From GCA-2794515 sp034436155 (lineage in GTDB: Bacteria > Chloroflexota > Anaerolineae > Aggregatilineales > Phototrophicaceae): 64,000 nucleotides of DNA. The position numbers and the translations under genes are program-made. Shown one piece after another: positions 10,101-17,663 of the stretch. The DNA lies in contig DAOTVP010000040.1 of NCBI GenBank assembly GCA_034436155.1, forward strand, positions 28,245 to 92,244, in the 5' to 3' direction. The stretch's first letter is position 1. Each line of letters begins with the position of its first letter. Under the pieces are notes generated by a model. The model saw only the letters and a list, made by a program, of their open reading frames with translations. It was not told where the DNA came from and ran no database searches.

Positions 10101-13016
10101 GCGCGGATGGGGTTAGAGGCGATGGGGGTAAAATCGCTCATCGTTATACCCCTGCGCGTCCCCAAACGGTCGATTGGCGCGGTGTGGTTGGGATCTGGTG
10201 TGGCTCATCACCACAATGATCGCGAAATTCGCACGTATCAAGCCTTTGCAGAACAAGCCTCGCTTTCGATGGAAGCCGCTTATTTATTGAAGCAAACACA
10301 ACGGCGTGCGCGTCAGCTCGAAACATCGGCACAGGTTAGCCGAAGCGCGGCGCAAATCCTCGACCTCGATGAATTGTTGCCCAAATTGGTAGACCTGATT
10401 AAAGATTCATTCGGGTATGACCATGTGCAAATCTTTTTGATGGATGAAAAAGATGAGTATGCCGTGTTGAAAGCCAGTACAGGTGAGGCGGGTCAACAAT
10501 TATTGAGCATTCATCACAAATTGCAAAAAGGCTCGCGCAGTGTGATTGGTCAAGTGACCGCGCTCGGTGAACCACAAATCGCCAGCGACACGACAAATGC
10601 CACAGTGGTGCATCGTCCCAATCCGTATCTGGCGCTCACACGGTCAGAAATGGCATTGCCCTTGATTATTAAGGGTAAGGTGGTCGGCGCGTTGGATGTG
10701 CAATCGAATAAGCCGAATGCCTTCAACGAAGAGGATGTGAAGGCGCTCACAACGTTGGCGGCGCAAATTTCGGTCGCTATTGATAACGCGGGCTTGTATA
10801 AGACGGCGCAACAACGAGCCGAGAGCATGAGTTTCTTGTTCAATATCACCGCCACAGCCATCTCTGCCGATACGGTTGAACAAGCCTTGCTCAATGTCGC
10901 CGAGCAACTGTATGAATCGCTCCAAGTCAGTGCCATTGTGGTGTATACACCGATTGTTTATGAAGATCGGCTGAACAAGCAAAATAACTATCAGACGCTC
11001 AAGCCAGTGGCGTTGGTCGGGGCTGAATCGCCCTTAGATGAACTCGAAGAAATTCGGCTCGATGACCCAGACCGTCTCATCAGCCTTGTCGCAGATAACC
11101 GCCAACCATTTATCTTGAATTCATTGAAAGGTGAAGACCGATACATCCCTGTCCATGACGATACCCAATCGTTGGCAATTATCCCCTTGGTGTTCTCCAA
11201 TCAATTGGTCGGGATGATCGTCCTCGAAGACCCGCACGAAAACGCCTTTGATTACGAGACCTTGCAATTGTTACTCACAATGGCGGGGTCACTCTCGGCG
11301 GTGGTGCAATCGGCACAATTGCGCGATCAATTGCAACAATCGAACCAACAATTGATGGAACTCGATCGCCTCAAGAGTGATTTCTTGGCGAACATGAGCC
11401 ACGAATTACGCACACCCCTCAATTCGATTATCGGCTTTAGTCGAGTGATGCTCAAAGGCATTGACGGACCCTTAACCGAAATGCAGGAGCAAGATCTCAC
11501 GACCATCTATAATAGTGGTCAACATTTGTTGTATCTCATCAATGAAATCCTCGACCAAGCCAAAATCGCCGCCGAAAAACTCGACCTCAAATTTGGCTAT
11601 TTCGAGATGAAACCCGTGATCGAAGGGGTGAAATCGATTGGTATTGGTTTGGTGAAAGATAAAAATCTCGATTTGATGGTCGAAATCGCCAACAATTTGC
11701 CCAAAGCCTATGGTGATGAATTCCGCACACGGCAAATTTTGCTGAATCTGGTATCGAATGCCGCCAAATTCACCCATCAGGGTGGCATCACCATTCGGGT
11801 GTACCCCATCACTAACGCACACGGCAAGACGATGATCAAGATCGATGTGATTGATACAGGCATCGGCATTTCTGAACAAGATTTACCCCTCATCTTCCAA
11901 CCATTCAGACAAGTCGATTCATCACTCACCCGCACGCAAGGCGGGACGGGTTTAGGCTTGCCGATTGCCAAATCGTTGACCGAATTACAAGGGGGCGAGA
12001 TGACCGCCACATCGGTTGTGCATCAAGGCTCGACATTCTCCATCACCGTCCCGACCGAACCAACGGTGGATGTGCCAAATGATGAAAAACCCCAAGCGCA
12101 AGCCGTTCCCAAAACGGGACCATTATCGAAAGAAAAAGAACCTGAAACCCAAAATATGCCGATTGCCAAAGTCCCACAAGTCGATACCAAGCCGAATCGG
12201 GATACCATCACATCCGAAGTCACGGCGATTAAAGCCAATGCCCCGATGCCCAAAGTGATGCAAACCAAACGGCAAATTGTCTTGATTGAAGATAACAAAG
12301 ATATGGTAGACCAATTCCGCCGTGCGCTCCAACGTGAAGGGTTTGAGGTGATTGTCGCCGATCATCCCGCCTATGCCGAAGCGATGGTCAGCAACTTACG
12401 CCCGACATTGATCATAATGGATGTCAATTTTGCGGGTGGCGAAGGCTGGAAAGTCTTGACCAGCCTCAAAGATCGTGATGATACATTCGATATTCCCATC
12501 ATTGTGGTCACACTGAATAGCGATTCGCAACGCGCCTACCAGCTTGGAGCGCACAGCTTCATCCAACGTCCGTATATGCCCGATGAACTCATCAAAGCCG
12601 TGCTAAAAGCCGAAATTGAGAGCAACACCGAGCGTATTCTGATTATTGATGATGACCCCGCCTCCATCCGCCTATTGACGCAATTGCTCAATGAAAATGG
12701 CTCGTATCGGGTATTTTATGCCGAAAATGGCACCGATGGCATTTCGATGGTGGCGCGTCGCCGTCCAGATCTCATCATCCTCGATTTGCGGATGCCCGGC
12801 AAAGATGGATTTGCAGTTTTAGAAGAATTGCGGTCTAATCCAGAGACGGTGAATATCCCCGTCATTGTGGTGACAGGCGAATTAAACCTGAACACCGATG
12901 AACAAACGTTGCTCTCTAATATCCATATCTTGTATAAATCGGACATCAGCCAAGCGGAGTACGACCGCTTTGTCCAAGAAGTTCGCAGACACTTAGACAC
13001 AGGTGGTACAGATTAG
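4116..13016 (+). CDS. Giant multi-GAF hybrid histidine kinase with two receiver domains
   Basis: 2966 residues. Approximate order: TM1 33-50, extracytoplasmic sensor to 330, TM2 333-358, HAMP to 430, about ten GAF-like units from 441 to 2230 interrupted by one PAS (1432-1552, ETLPAGVLVLDP), a last GAF-like unit to 2395, HisKA (MSHELRTPLNSI, phospho-acceptor His2429), HATPase (N box NLVSNAAKFT, G1 DTGIGI, G2 GTGLGLPIAKS), a Pro/Lys-rich linker and two receivers. Phospho-acceptors are Asp2769 (IMDVNF) and Asp2890 (LDLRMPG). In the first receiver the conserved Lys near the end is Arg (IQRPYMP). The length is extreme for a kinase and suggests integration of many ligands or protein contacts. The downstream threonine synthase-receiver gene begins three bases after the stop, making that receiver a candidate target. 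Confidence 0.92.
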   Translation: MTQPTSVDRLTSNTWLSALFATSSLQRRVIRRLRVLLMVIFILSALFVFTNRQNTTVTTFTRFTEGSLSALETQVINHLSDPINTISRLANSTTNRLYAQGLVRLTTTAQFNPTMNDLQTDMLRAFDDIVGLWRNLYNGARYILRDGRVWGEVINLPNETRISAEVSRTLPLDDTLLRALLSRAQVGVPFLSMERLVINDETQNILKINIPVTALGNNANILGFTQLEIRLDVLNSAINDAITDALVQQEGRQVILVDGQNQIIATSANFSLDAEQINAFLDRNRGRLILQDLGETGYVVSASPVGNYSGINMDWRIIILDNRNMVITPTNISSGVVIVVIGIILLTLIVLVRLIFEPILSPLQVINGALQRLVRDNQHLALESRFTTEISAQPDEVAQILGAIDYLGRSLKQMADAVSEQFKRRNRELEVATRIGREVANLYDIDQLVNRAINLICSEFGFYHAQVFLVDDARMNAVLCYSYGKAGEKLLAQNFKIPIGSESVIGTVTSKGQAVIVNDTQWRDKSAPYAQNPVLTETRAELGLPLRSGGQVIGVLDIQSRTTNAFKEDDLPVYSLLADQLAVAITTARILTQNEKRIQQIDSLNKQLTRIAWESAEQRIQLDSSYVYNLVDVEQKDPLHPTENALQTPIVIRGERIGNMIALPDANQELSEGDRVILQAVASRVALAIENARLFQETQNSLAETSTLYQLSQYLNEADSLDEILQSIIISMTTDASGGQIWMFNETEIEDNAKPIWGQLISDYTIRSRQSGDENLVGLRLRLTDHAFLRDIQPDRIALINNAQEDARVDRLLLNVLERLNAMALVLIPLSVRGVWRGFITIDFAEPRQFSDREGRIFSALSDQAGVAIDNRLLLRKTEEEVARNENLYAASRIINTSQTSKDLVYAAVATNTNPHLNFALSLLEGELDPTGWPTQARMVARSEHGAIHEIDVLYPIFITPDSPMRHRNPEIILDEAPNDPNAPNPVKWIRAQGYRFMAIFPLFSANQPIALFHITSNQLHELQADEYEVYRAMTGQMSSQIQIRRLLQTAQSALDETSRLYIASRAITTAQDFEELYTAAIEHLARPFLLKEADSKTTSSLGIALFLAWPYPTPNAPYLEVAYEWHNNPDTPKQFTQGERVPADDYPYGRLTEGRDSTVVFENIIQADDPILRNEPILRTRLLEAGIWSLALAPIRSRTKWFGVIACQHERPRAFNEQYARFMMALADQIAIALDNMRLVEEARFEASRAQIEAQRALALSEAAQLANRIAGDDIAVGLDEIFARVAEETNFDRWLLMRVSETDPDLLETLVGKIPDYDEVMSLQYNLYFELPMIDSMRRGSTLLINDPLNYPSVAMMDEMIQQGIVTFFGKHIATPVTLGGLRYGVMMMGRSLDAEDLDIRDQQLVETLATQVSIALENRRLFRQTQKEQQNLKSILETLPAGVLVLDPKTLIPIQFNNQAQTYLGQEIDPLTPFSIEKYNLYRTGTQLPYPRDEMPIFMALMTGEESATDDVAVIVDQIQIDLLVNAAPIKDEHGNIQQIVVALQDITSLRTLENTLQENLRETVSLYEAQRQLAEAVGLSDVLDVVITHIGLQQPMDAYILVRDIHQKPTIIRSHTQLLDSADAFIPLLHDTDTILVDNVEESRHVPDTSRHLLTEAGIFSIITMPIRVSTSEKPYGWIVVVEHEPYALSLDDERIFTQMRDVSATAIDNRLLLESQAATVREVRLLYNATNNIARSRDVSQLVGVLEEAIATFNADYAFGYLDPAFGLVLEGGVLFSMSKPDEPPVDFISIFEGYDIPPGGVYINDIEEVIDRLPTEQALLDAGIYAFAAIHIRPKDVNSGFIVVAYRDIHNFTESEDRYLNTLADGSSVLLNTFTLIDQIQNSLEETSTLYQASRNLANASDVDEILDVLVNYLIAPHINQVFIALLDENNTWQSQGANAQIVASWSDADAVDLIEMVLTRDQFPAWSLLSSQSLVAIDDIETWDDDPVARMGLEAMGVKSLIVIPLRVPKRSIGAVWLGSGVAHHHNDREIRTYQAFAEQASLSMEAAYLLKQTQRRARQLETSAQVSRSAAQILDLDELLPKLVDLIKDSFGYDHVQIFLMDEKDEYAVLKASTGEAGQQLLSIHHKLQKGSRSVIGQVTALGEPQIASDTTNATVVHRPNPYLALTRSEMALPLIIKGKVVGALDVQSNKPNAFNEEDVKALTTLAAQISVAIDNAGLYKTAQQRAESMSFLFNITATAISADTVEQALLNVAEQLYESLQVSAIVVYTPIVYEDRLNKQNNYQTLKPVALVGAESPLDELEEIRLDDPDRLISLVADNRQPFILNSLKGEDRYIPVHDDTQSLAIIPLVFSNQLVGMIVLEDPHENAFDYETLQLLLTMAGSLSAVVQSAQLRDQLQQSNQQLMELDRLKSDFLANMSHELRTPLNSIIGFSRVMLKGIDGPLTEMQEQDLTTIYNSGQHLLYLINEILDQAKIAAEKLDLKFGYFEMKPVIEGVKSIGIGLVKDKNLDLMVEIANNLPKAYGDEFRTRQILLNLVSNAAKFTHQGGITIRVYPITNAHGKTMIKIDVIDTGIGISEQDLPLIFQPFRQVDSSLTRTQGGTGLGLPIAKSLTELQGGEMTATSVVHQGSTFSITVPTEPTVDVPNDEKPQAQAVPKTGPLSKEKEPETQNMPIAKVPQVDTKPNRDTITSEVTAIKANAPMPKVMQTKRQIVLIEDNKDMVDQFRRALQREGFEVIVADHPAYAEAMVSNLRPTLIIMDVNFAGGEGWKVLTSLKDRDDTFDIPIIVVTLNSDSQRAYQLGAHSFIQRPYMPDELIKAVLKAEIESNTERILIIDDDPASIRLLTQLLNENGSYRVFYAENGTDGISMVARRRPDLIILDLRMPGKDGFAVLEELRSNPETVNIPVIVVTGELNLNTDEQTLLSNIHILYKSDISQAEYDRFVQEVRRHLDTGGTD

Positions 13017-13019
13017 ACC

Positions 13020-14690
13020 ATGATACGCACGAAAACCATCACGCTGGAATGTACGTATTGTCATACACAAACCGCTTTTCGTGATTTTAAGGGGGCTTGT
13101 CCTAATTGTGGCGAGACGATTGTCGAAGCCCGTTATATGCTCGATGGCGCAGATTTTCGCATGTGGGCATCCGACTTACATAATCGTCCCGCCAATTTAT
13201 GGCGCTATCACGAAATTTTGCCCATTTATAACACCGATAACATCATCAGTTTGGGCGAGGGGGGGACGCCCCTCATCAAATCGAAGGCGTTGGCGGCGAG
13301 TTTAGGGTTAAAAAATTTGTACTTCAAAGATGAGCGTCAAGGACCCACGGGCAGTTTCAAAGACCGCCAAGCCACCGTTGCGATTTCGGCATTGGTTGAG
13401 ATGGGCGTGGATGAGGTGGTGGTCGCCAGTACGGGCAATGTGGCAATCGCCTACGCCGCTTATGGCGCACGCGCAGGTATCAAAGTGTGGGCATTCTTCC
13501 CGCGTTTAACCCCCAATGACAAAATGCGCGAAGCGGCGTTGTATGGCGCGGAGGTCATCAAGACGACCGGCAATTATGACCAGACCAAAATTTTGGCGGC
13601 GCAATTTGCCCGTGCCAAAGGCGTATTTTTAGATAAAGGGATTAAAAGTGTCGCCGCCATCGAAGCCATGAAAACCATGTCTTACGAAATTGTCGAGCAA
13701 CTCGGACGCTATTTAGAAAATAACCAACGCTGGCGCGTTCCCGATTGGTTTTTGCAAGGCGTAAGTGGTGGCATGGGTCCGATAGGGGTGGGGAAGGGCT
13801 TCCGTGAGATGTACGATGCGGGCTTAATCGATAAAATGCCCGCCTTTGGCATCATTCAATCCACAGGATGCGCGCCGATGGTCGAGGCGTATGAACGCGG
13901 TCAGCGCGTGGCGACCCCCATCGAAAAATCTAAGACCATCATCGCCACCCTCGCCACGGGCGACCCCGGACGGGCGTATGAATTGTTGTATGATTATGTC
14001 AACGATTATGGCGGGCATTTTATCTCTGCAACCGATGAAGAGGCGTTTCAGGCGATTCGCCTATTAGCCCGTACCGATGGCATCTCGGTTGAACCCGCGA
14101 CTGGAGTGACATTTGCCGGGTTATTCAAAATGGCGCAACAGGGCATTATCAAGCCCGATGATGTGGTGGTGGTGAATGTATCGGGGCATACACTGCCTGT
14201 CGAAAAGACCATTTTGGGCGAACAGTGGCAAAAATTGGTAGATTTATCCGATACCCAAGAAACCGTCTCGTTGCCACCAGAAGAAAGCCTTGTCGAAGCC
14301 ATCGATACGGTCGACAAGCAAAATAAACAAATTGTCGTGATTGAAGATAACGAAGCCGCCGCCCGTTTGATGAGCCGTATCCTCGAAAGTCGGGATGATT
14401 GCGAGGTGCATTTGGCACATAACGGCAAGGCGGGCTTAGATTTAATCCGCATGATTTCGCCCGATATGGTCATCACCGATTTGATGATGCCAGGCGTGGA
14501 TGGTTTTCAGGTGATTGAGCAGATGAAAGCCGATTCTGCTTTAGCGCATATCCCCATTATTGTCGTGACCGCCAAAGAACTCACCGTCAAAGAAAAAGCC
14601 CAAATTGATGGTAAGATAGATATGTTGCTCCAAAAAGGCTCGTTTTTAGATGATTCGTTTGTCGAAAATTTAATCGAGAAGTTGCGCTAA
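13020..14690 (+). CDS. Threonine synthase-like PLP enzyme fused to a response-regulator receiver domain
   Basis: 556 residues in one uninterrupted frame. Residues 1-400 match the threonine synthase type of fold-II PLP enzymes. They show an N-terminal zinc-ribbon-like pair (CTYC, CPNC), SLGEGGTPL, GPTGSFKDRQ with the PLP-binding Lys114, ASTGNVAIAYAAYGARAG and the glycine-rich GVSGGMGPIG. Family members convert O-phosphohomoserine to threonine. After a linker at about 400-436 comes a complete receiver domain: VIEDNEAA acidic pair, Asp487 in ITDLMMPGVDG, Thr in IIVVTAKE, Lys in LLQKG. The gene lies between two histidine kinases with 3-base and 13-base gaps. The sequence shows a fusion. Phosphorylation-controlled threonine synthesis, or a diverged PLP domain used as sensor, is inference. 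Confidence 0.9.
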   Translation: MIRTKTITLECTYCHTQTAFRDFKGACPNCGETIVEARYMLDGADFRMWASDLHNRPANLWRYHEILPIYNTDNIISLGEGGTPLIKSKALAASLGLKNLYFKDERQGPTGSFKDRQATVAISALVEMGVDEVVVASTGNVAIAYAAYGARAGIKVWAFFPRLTPNDKMREAALYGAEVIKTTGNYDQTKILAAQFARAKGVFLDKGIKSVAAIEAMKTMSYEIVEQLGRYLENNQRWRVPDWFLQGVSGGMGPIGVGKGFREMYDAGLIDKMPAFGIIQSTGCAPMVEAYERGQRVATPIEKSKTIIATLATGDPGRAYELLYDYVNDYGGHFISATDEEAFQAIRLLARTDGISVEPATGVTFAGLFKMAQQGIIKPDDVVVVNVSGHTLPVEKTILGEQWQKLVDLSDTQETVSLPPEESLVEAIDTVDKQNKQIVVIEDNEAAARLMSRILESRDDCEVHLAHNGKAGLDLIRMISPDMVITDLMMPGVDGFQVIEQMKADSALAHIPIIVVTAKELTVKEKAQIDGKIDMLLQKGSFLDDSFVENLIEKLR

Positions 14691-14703
14691 GGATAGACGT
14701 GCT

Positions 14704-15978
14704 ATGACCCAAACGCAAACGCCCAAAATCTTGTATATTGAGGATGACCCCGCCAGTGGCAAATTGATTGAGCGTATGTTGACCCACGCGGGGTATCGGG
14801 TATTGCTCGCTAATCGTGGTCTGTTGGGGATAGATATGGCGCGAAGCGAATTTCCAGATCTCATCCTGACCGATATTAACTTGCCCGATATGAGTGGCTA
14901 CGAAGTGGCAACGGCGTTACGGGCAGAAGAACGCTTTGCGGGTGTGCCGATTGTGGCATTGACGGCGCTGGGTCCCGCCGCCCAAGATATGGCATTGGCG
15001 GCGGGCATCACCGGATTTTTATCTAAACCCGTGGATATTGAGCAACTCATCACGCAAATCCAATATTACTTACAAGGCGGGCAAGATACCATCGATTCTG
15101 AGCGCCTATTTTCGGCTCAAGTCAAATACACGCGCGAGGTGGTATCGCGCTTAGAAGGGCGCATCCGCGCCCTCGAAGAAGCCAATGATGCGCTCAAAAA
15201 ATTGGATAACATGAAAGAGACCTTCATCCAAGTGACCGCGCATGAACTTCGTACCCCGCTCACATTGATTTATGGTTATAGTCGCCTGCTCGAAGACCAT
15301 CCCACCGTCAATAAAATGGCGGAATATGACCAAAGCGTGAAGATGTTGGTCGAAAGCCTGTCCGATTCGATTATGCGGATGCAACGGGTCATCGAAGAAA
15401 TTTTGATTATCAGCCGTATCATGACCAAACAGATAGACCTCGCGCTCTCGCCGACTAACCTGAGTCAATTGGTCTCGCGGGTACTCGATTCGTATCAGGA
15501 GGCATTTGAGCAACGGAAACTCACGGTGCATTTTGATCCCGCGCAGTGGCCCCGTCAGACGCAAGTGGATAGCGAACTCATCCGCATTGTGATGAGCAAC
15601 CTCATCAGCAATGCCATTAAATATACGCCCGATGGCGGGCAAATTTACCTCCGCGCCCAAACCACCACCGACCAAGTGATGTTCTCGGTGCGCGATACGG
15701 GCATTGGCATTGATGTCGAAAATCAGAAACGGATTTTTGAGCAATTCGGCTCGTTGGGTGATGTGAAATTGCATAGCACCAGCAAGACCGCCTTCGGTGG
15801 TGGTGGATTGGGCTTGGGGTTGCCCGTGTGTAAGGGCATCATCGAAGCACACGGGGGCAAGATTTGGGTCGAAAGTCAGGGGCGTGACCCCGAAATGTGT
15901 CCGGGTAGTCAATTTATCGTCACATTGCCGTTGGTCGTCCAGCGTCCGCGCCCGATGTTGACCCGTTTGGGTAAATAA
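14704..15978 (+). CDS. Receiver-histidine kinase (REC-HisKA-HATPase), soluble
   Basis: 424 residues with no membrane segment. A receiver occupies residues 1-125 (YIEDDPASG, phospho-acceptor Asp57 in LTDINLPDMSG, FLSKPVD with the conserved Lys). A coiled-coil linker (RLEGRIRALEEANDALKKLDNMKE) leads into HisKA with His180 in TAHELRTPLTLI. The HATPase domain has LISNAIKYTPDGG, DTGIGI and GLGLGLPVCKGI. Proteins of this design take a phosphoryl group on the receiver and use it to tune their own kinase. Here the likely donor is the giant hybrid kinase of the same operon, and the receiver of the preceding enzyme fusion is a possible acceptor. These partner assignments are inference from gene order. 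Confidence 0.9.
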   Translation: MTQTQTPKILYIEDDPASGKLIERMLTHAGYRVLLANRGLLGIDMARSEFPDLILTDINLPDMSGYEVATALRAEERFAGVPIVALTALGPAAQDMALAAGITGFLSKPVDIEQLITQIQYYLQGGQDTIDSERLFSAQVKYTREVVSRLEGRIRALEEANDALKKLDNMKETFIQVTAHELRTPLTLIYGYSRLLEDHPTVNKMAEYDQSVKMLVESLSDSIMRMQRVIEEILIISRIMTKQIDLALSPTNLSQLVSRVLDSYQEAFEQRKLTVHFDPAQWPRQTQVDSELIRIVMSNLISNAIKYTPDGGQIYLRAQTTTDQVMFSVRDTGIGIDVENQKRIFEQFGSLGDVKLHSTSKTAFGGGGLGLGLPVCKGIIEAHGGKIWVESQGRDPEMCPGSQFIVTLPLVVQRPRPMLTRLGK

Positions 15979-17226
15979 ATGTTTCCGCCACCGCGCAAAA
16001 CCATCACCGCCAAAGATGTGTTCACGGTGTTTGCCGCGCCCGTCTTTTTGGGATTTGCACCCCTATTTGGCAAACTCGCCATCCGCACAGGCATAGACCC
16101 ATTCACCGTTGCGGCGGTGCGGACGGTTATCGCGGTGGCGATTTTATGGGTGTTATACCTCATCTTCTTTCGGCGTTATATCTATATTTATCCCGCAGGT
16201 TTGTTGGGTTGTGTGGTCATCGGCATCATCAACGGCATCGGCTCATTATTTTATTATAGTGGGTTGGGTCTGCTCGATGCGTCACTGGCGCAATTGCTCA
16301 ATGGCATGTATTTGGTGTTTGCCGTCCTCATTTCGCGCTTCGGTGGGGAAGTCGTGAATCGGCGCACGCTGATTCGTGTTGGCTTGGCTTTGTTCGGCAT
16401 TTTGCTCATCACGGGATTTGGCTCGAAACCTATCAATTGGCTTGGTGTTGGGTTTATGCTTGCCAATGCGTTGATGTTCGCGGGGACGGTTGTCCTGAGT
16501 CAATATGTGTTATACGAGATGCCCGCGCCAACCGTCACGCTCTACATCCTGACAACGATGGGCGTGGTGGTGATGATGGTCTGGTTAGCCACTGGCGAAC
16601 CCATCCCCGCGCCGATTCTCGAACAAGCCATCCCGCCGATTATCGCGCTCGGATTGACAACCGCCACCGCCCGTCTCTTTTTATTCGCGGGGGTCAAAAT
16701 ATTGGGTGGGATGCAAACCGCCGTCCTCGCCATCACCGAAATTGGCGTGGCGATTTTGTTGGCAGTCATTTTTCTGGGGGATAGATTCACTTCTATCCAA
16801 ACGGTTGGGGTGATCATCCTGTTTTCGGGCATATTGCTCATCCGCGCCAAAGATTTGCGCCCACACGGGTTTAACCCGAATGCGTTGGTGGTGGCGAATA
16901 TGTCGAGTGTGCAATTTCAGCGCATCGCGTTTCATCGGGCATTCGGCACAAAAGAGACCGATAACGAAGCGGGCATCATGGCGCAAATCACCACCCAAGA
17001 ATTGGTCGCTATCCAGCGCATGATGGGCGCGGAGAGTGGCGCGATAGACCCGTTCCCCATCCGCAAAGGCAACCAATTGAATGCCAGCATGTTGCCGAGC
17101 GAGGAAGAAATTCAAGCCGAATATCGCAAAATTTTAGAGGCGCAAGAGATGATTATCCCGCCCGAATTGCAGTGGGATGACAGCGAAGAACTCGAACCGC
17201 TTGATGATGATAGCTCACCATCTTAG
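15979..17226 (+). CDS. EamA (drug/metabolite transporter superfamily) permease
   Basis: 415 residues. The ATG directly follows the stop of the upstream kinase gene (TAAATG), so it belongs to the same transcript. About ten hydrophobic helices in two EamA repeats fill residues 10-290 (FLGFAPLFGKLAIR, DASLAQLLNGMY, MQTAVLAITEIGVAILLAVIFLGD). A polar cytoplasmic tail of about 120 residues follows, rich in Glu/Asp near its end; such a tail is longer than in usual DMT carriers and may be regulatory. EamA proteins export or import amino acids, nucleosides or metabolites. The enzyme two genes upstream suggests a threonine or related amino-acid exporter, but the substrate cannot be read from sequence. 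Confidence 0.85.
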   Translation: MFPPPRKTITAKDVFTVFAAPVFLGFAPLFGKLAIRTGIDPFTVAAVRTVIAVAILWVLYLIFFRRYIYIYPAGLLGCVVIGIINGIGSLFYYSGLGLLDASLAQLLNGMYLVFAVLISRFGGEVVNRRTLIRVGLALFGILLITGFGSKPINWLGVGFMLANALMFAGTVVLSQYVLYEMPAPTVTLYILTTMGVVVMMVWLATGEPIPAPILEQAIPPIIALGLTTATARLFLFAGVKILGGMQTAVLAITEIGVAILLAVIFLGDRFTSIQTVGVIILFSGILLIRAKDLRPHGFNPNALVVANMSSVQFQRIAFHRAFGTKETDNEAGIMAQITTQELVAIQRMMGAESGAIDPFPIRKGNQLNASMLPSEEEIQAEYRKILEAQEMIIPPELQWDDSEELEPLDDDSSPS

Positions 17227-17250
17227 AAGGGTATAAATATCACCAAATTA

Positions 17251-17583
17251 TCATTTTCGTTCTGATAACCGTTTGAGCAACCGTTCACGAATTTGTTGGA
17301 TAGGCGGTTGCGATGCCTCAATCATTGCCCGAATTTGTGCGCTTTCTGTTTGAACTTGTTGCAAATAGGCATCTACTTCTGCGCGATTTTGTAAATAATA
17401 GGTGATGACTGCATAAACATCATCTAACTTAAGGCTAGAATAAGATTGCACAATATTTTCAGGGGTCTGCCCGCGCAAAAAAGCATAGATAACAATTTCG
17501 AGCAAAACGCGGGTTTCACCAACTCGGATAGCACCCCCTTCATCTTGGCGCAGTGGCACAGTGACCACAGGTGGGATTGTCAT
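17251..17583 (-). CDS. DUF433 family protein (antitoxin-like), without a visible toxin partner
   Basis: 110 residues. The core has the DUF433 pattern: RVGETRVLLEIVIYAFLRGQTPENIVQSYSSLKLDDVYAVITYYLQN, here broken up as TRVLLEIV, TPENIVQSYSSL and DVYAVITYYL. A charged C-terminal helix follows. DUF433 proteins are small winged-helix-like proteins often found upstream of a DUF5615 PIN-like toxin. No such partner is adjacent: downstream on this strand lies the end of the convergent permease gene. AAAGGTGAAAC precedes the ATG, and an extended -10 (TGATATAAT) lies 25 bases upstream, so it is probably expressed from its own promoter. Antitoxin function is known only for some relatives. Confidence 0.75.
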   Translation of the reverse strand: MTIPPVVTVPLRQDEGGAIRVGETRVLLEIVIYAFLRGQTPENIVQSYSSLKLDDVYAVITYYLQNRAEVDAYLQQVQTESAQIRAMIEASQPPIQQIRERLLKRLSERK

Positions 17584-17607
17584 GTTTCACCTTTCTGTTT
17601 TCAGAAA

Positions 17608-17616
17608 ATTATATCA
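17608..17616 (-). promoter_or_regulatory. Extended -10 promoter of the DUF433 gene
   Basis: On the minus strand the sequence reads TGATATAAT, a consensus extended -10 element, ending 25 bases before the DUF433 ATG. No good -35 hexamer is visible, which is tolerated when TGn precedes the -10. Confidence 0.5.
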
Positions 17617-17633
17617 CGCTTTTTAACGATAGT

Positions 17634-17656
17634 GGGGCGACATCAGCATCGCCCCT
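17634..17656 (-). terminator. Stem-loop after the antiporter gene (weak terminator)
   Basis: GGGGCGA and TCGCCCC form a perfect 7-bp stem with an 8-base loop just after the antiporter stop. There is no long T run, so termination may be weak and transcription could continue into the DUF433 gene. Confidence 0.4.
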
Positions 17657-17663
17657 GATATGT

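Noticed and set aside
15151..15912. 253-codon open frame on the minus strand inside the receiver-kinase gene
   Set aside because: It is the mirror of a clear REC-HisKA-HATPase gene, has no ribosome-binding site and no recognisable motif.
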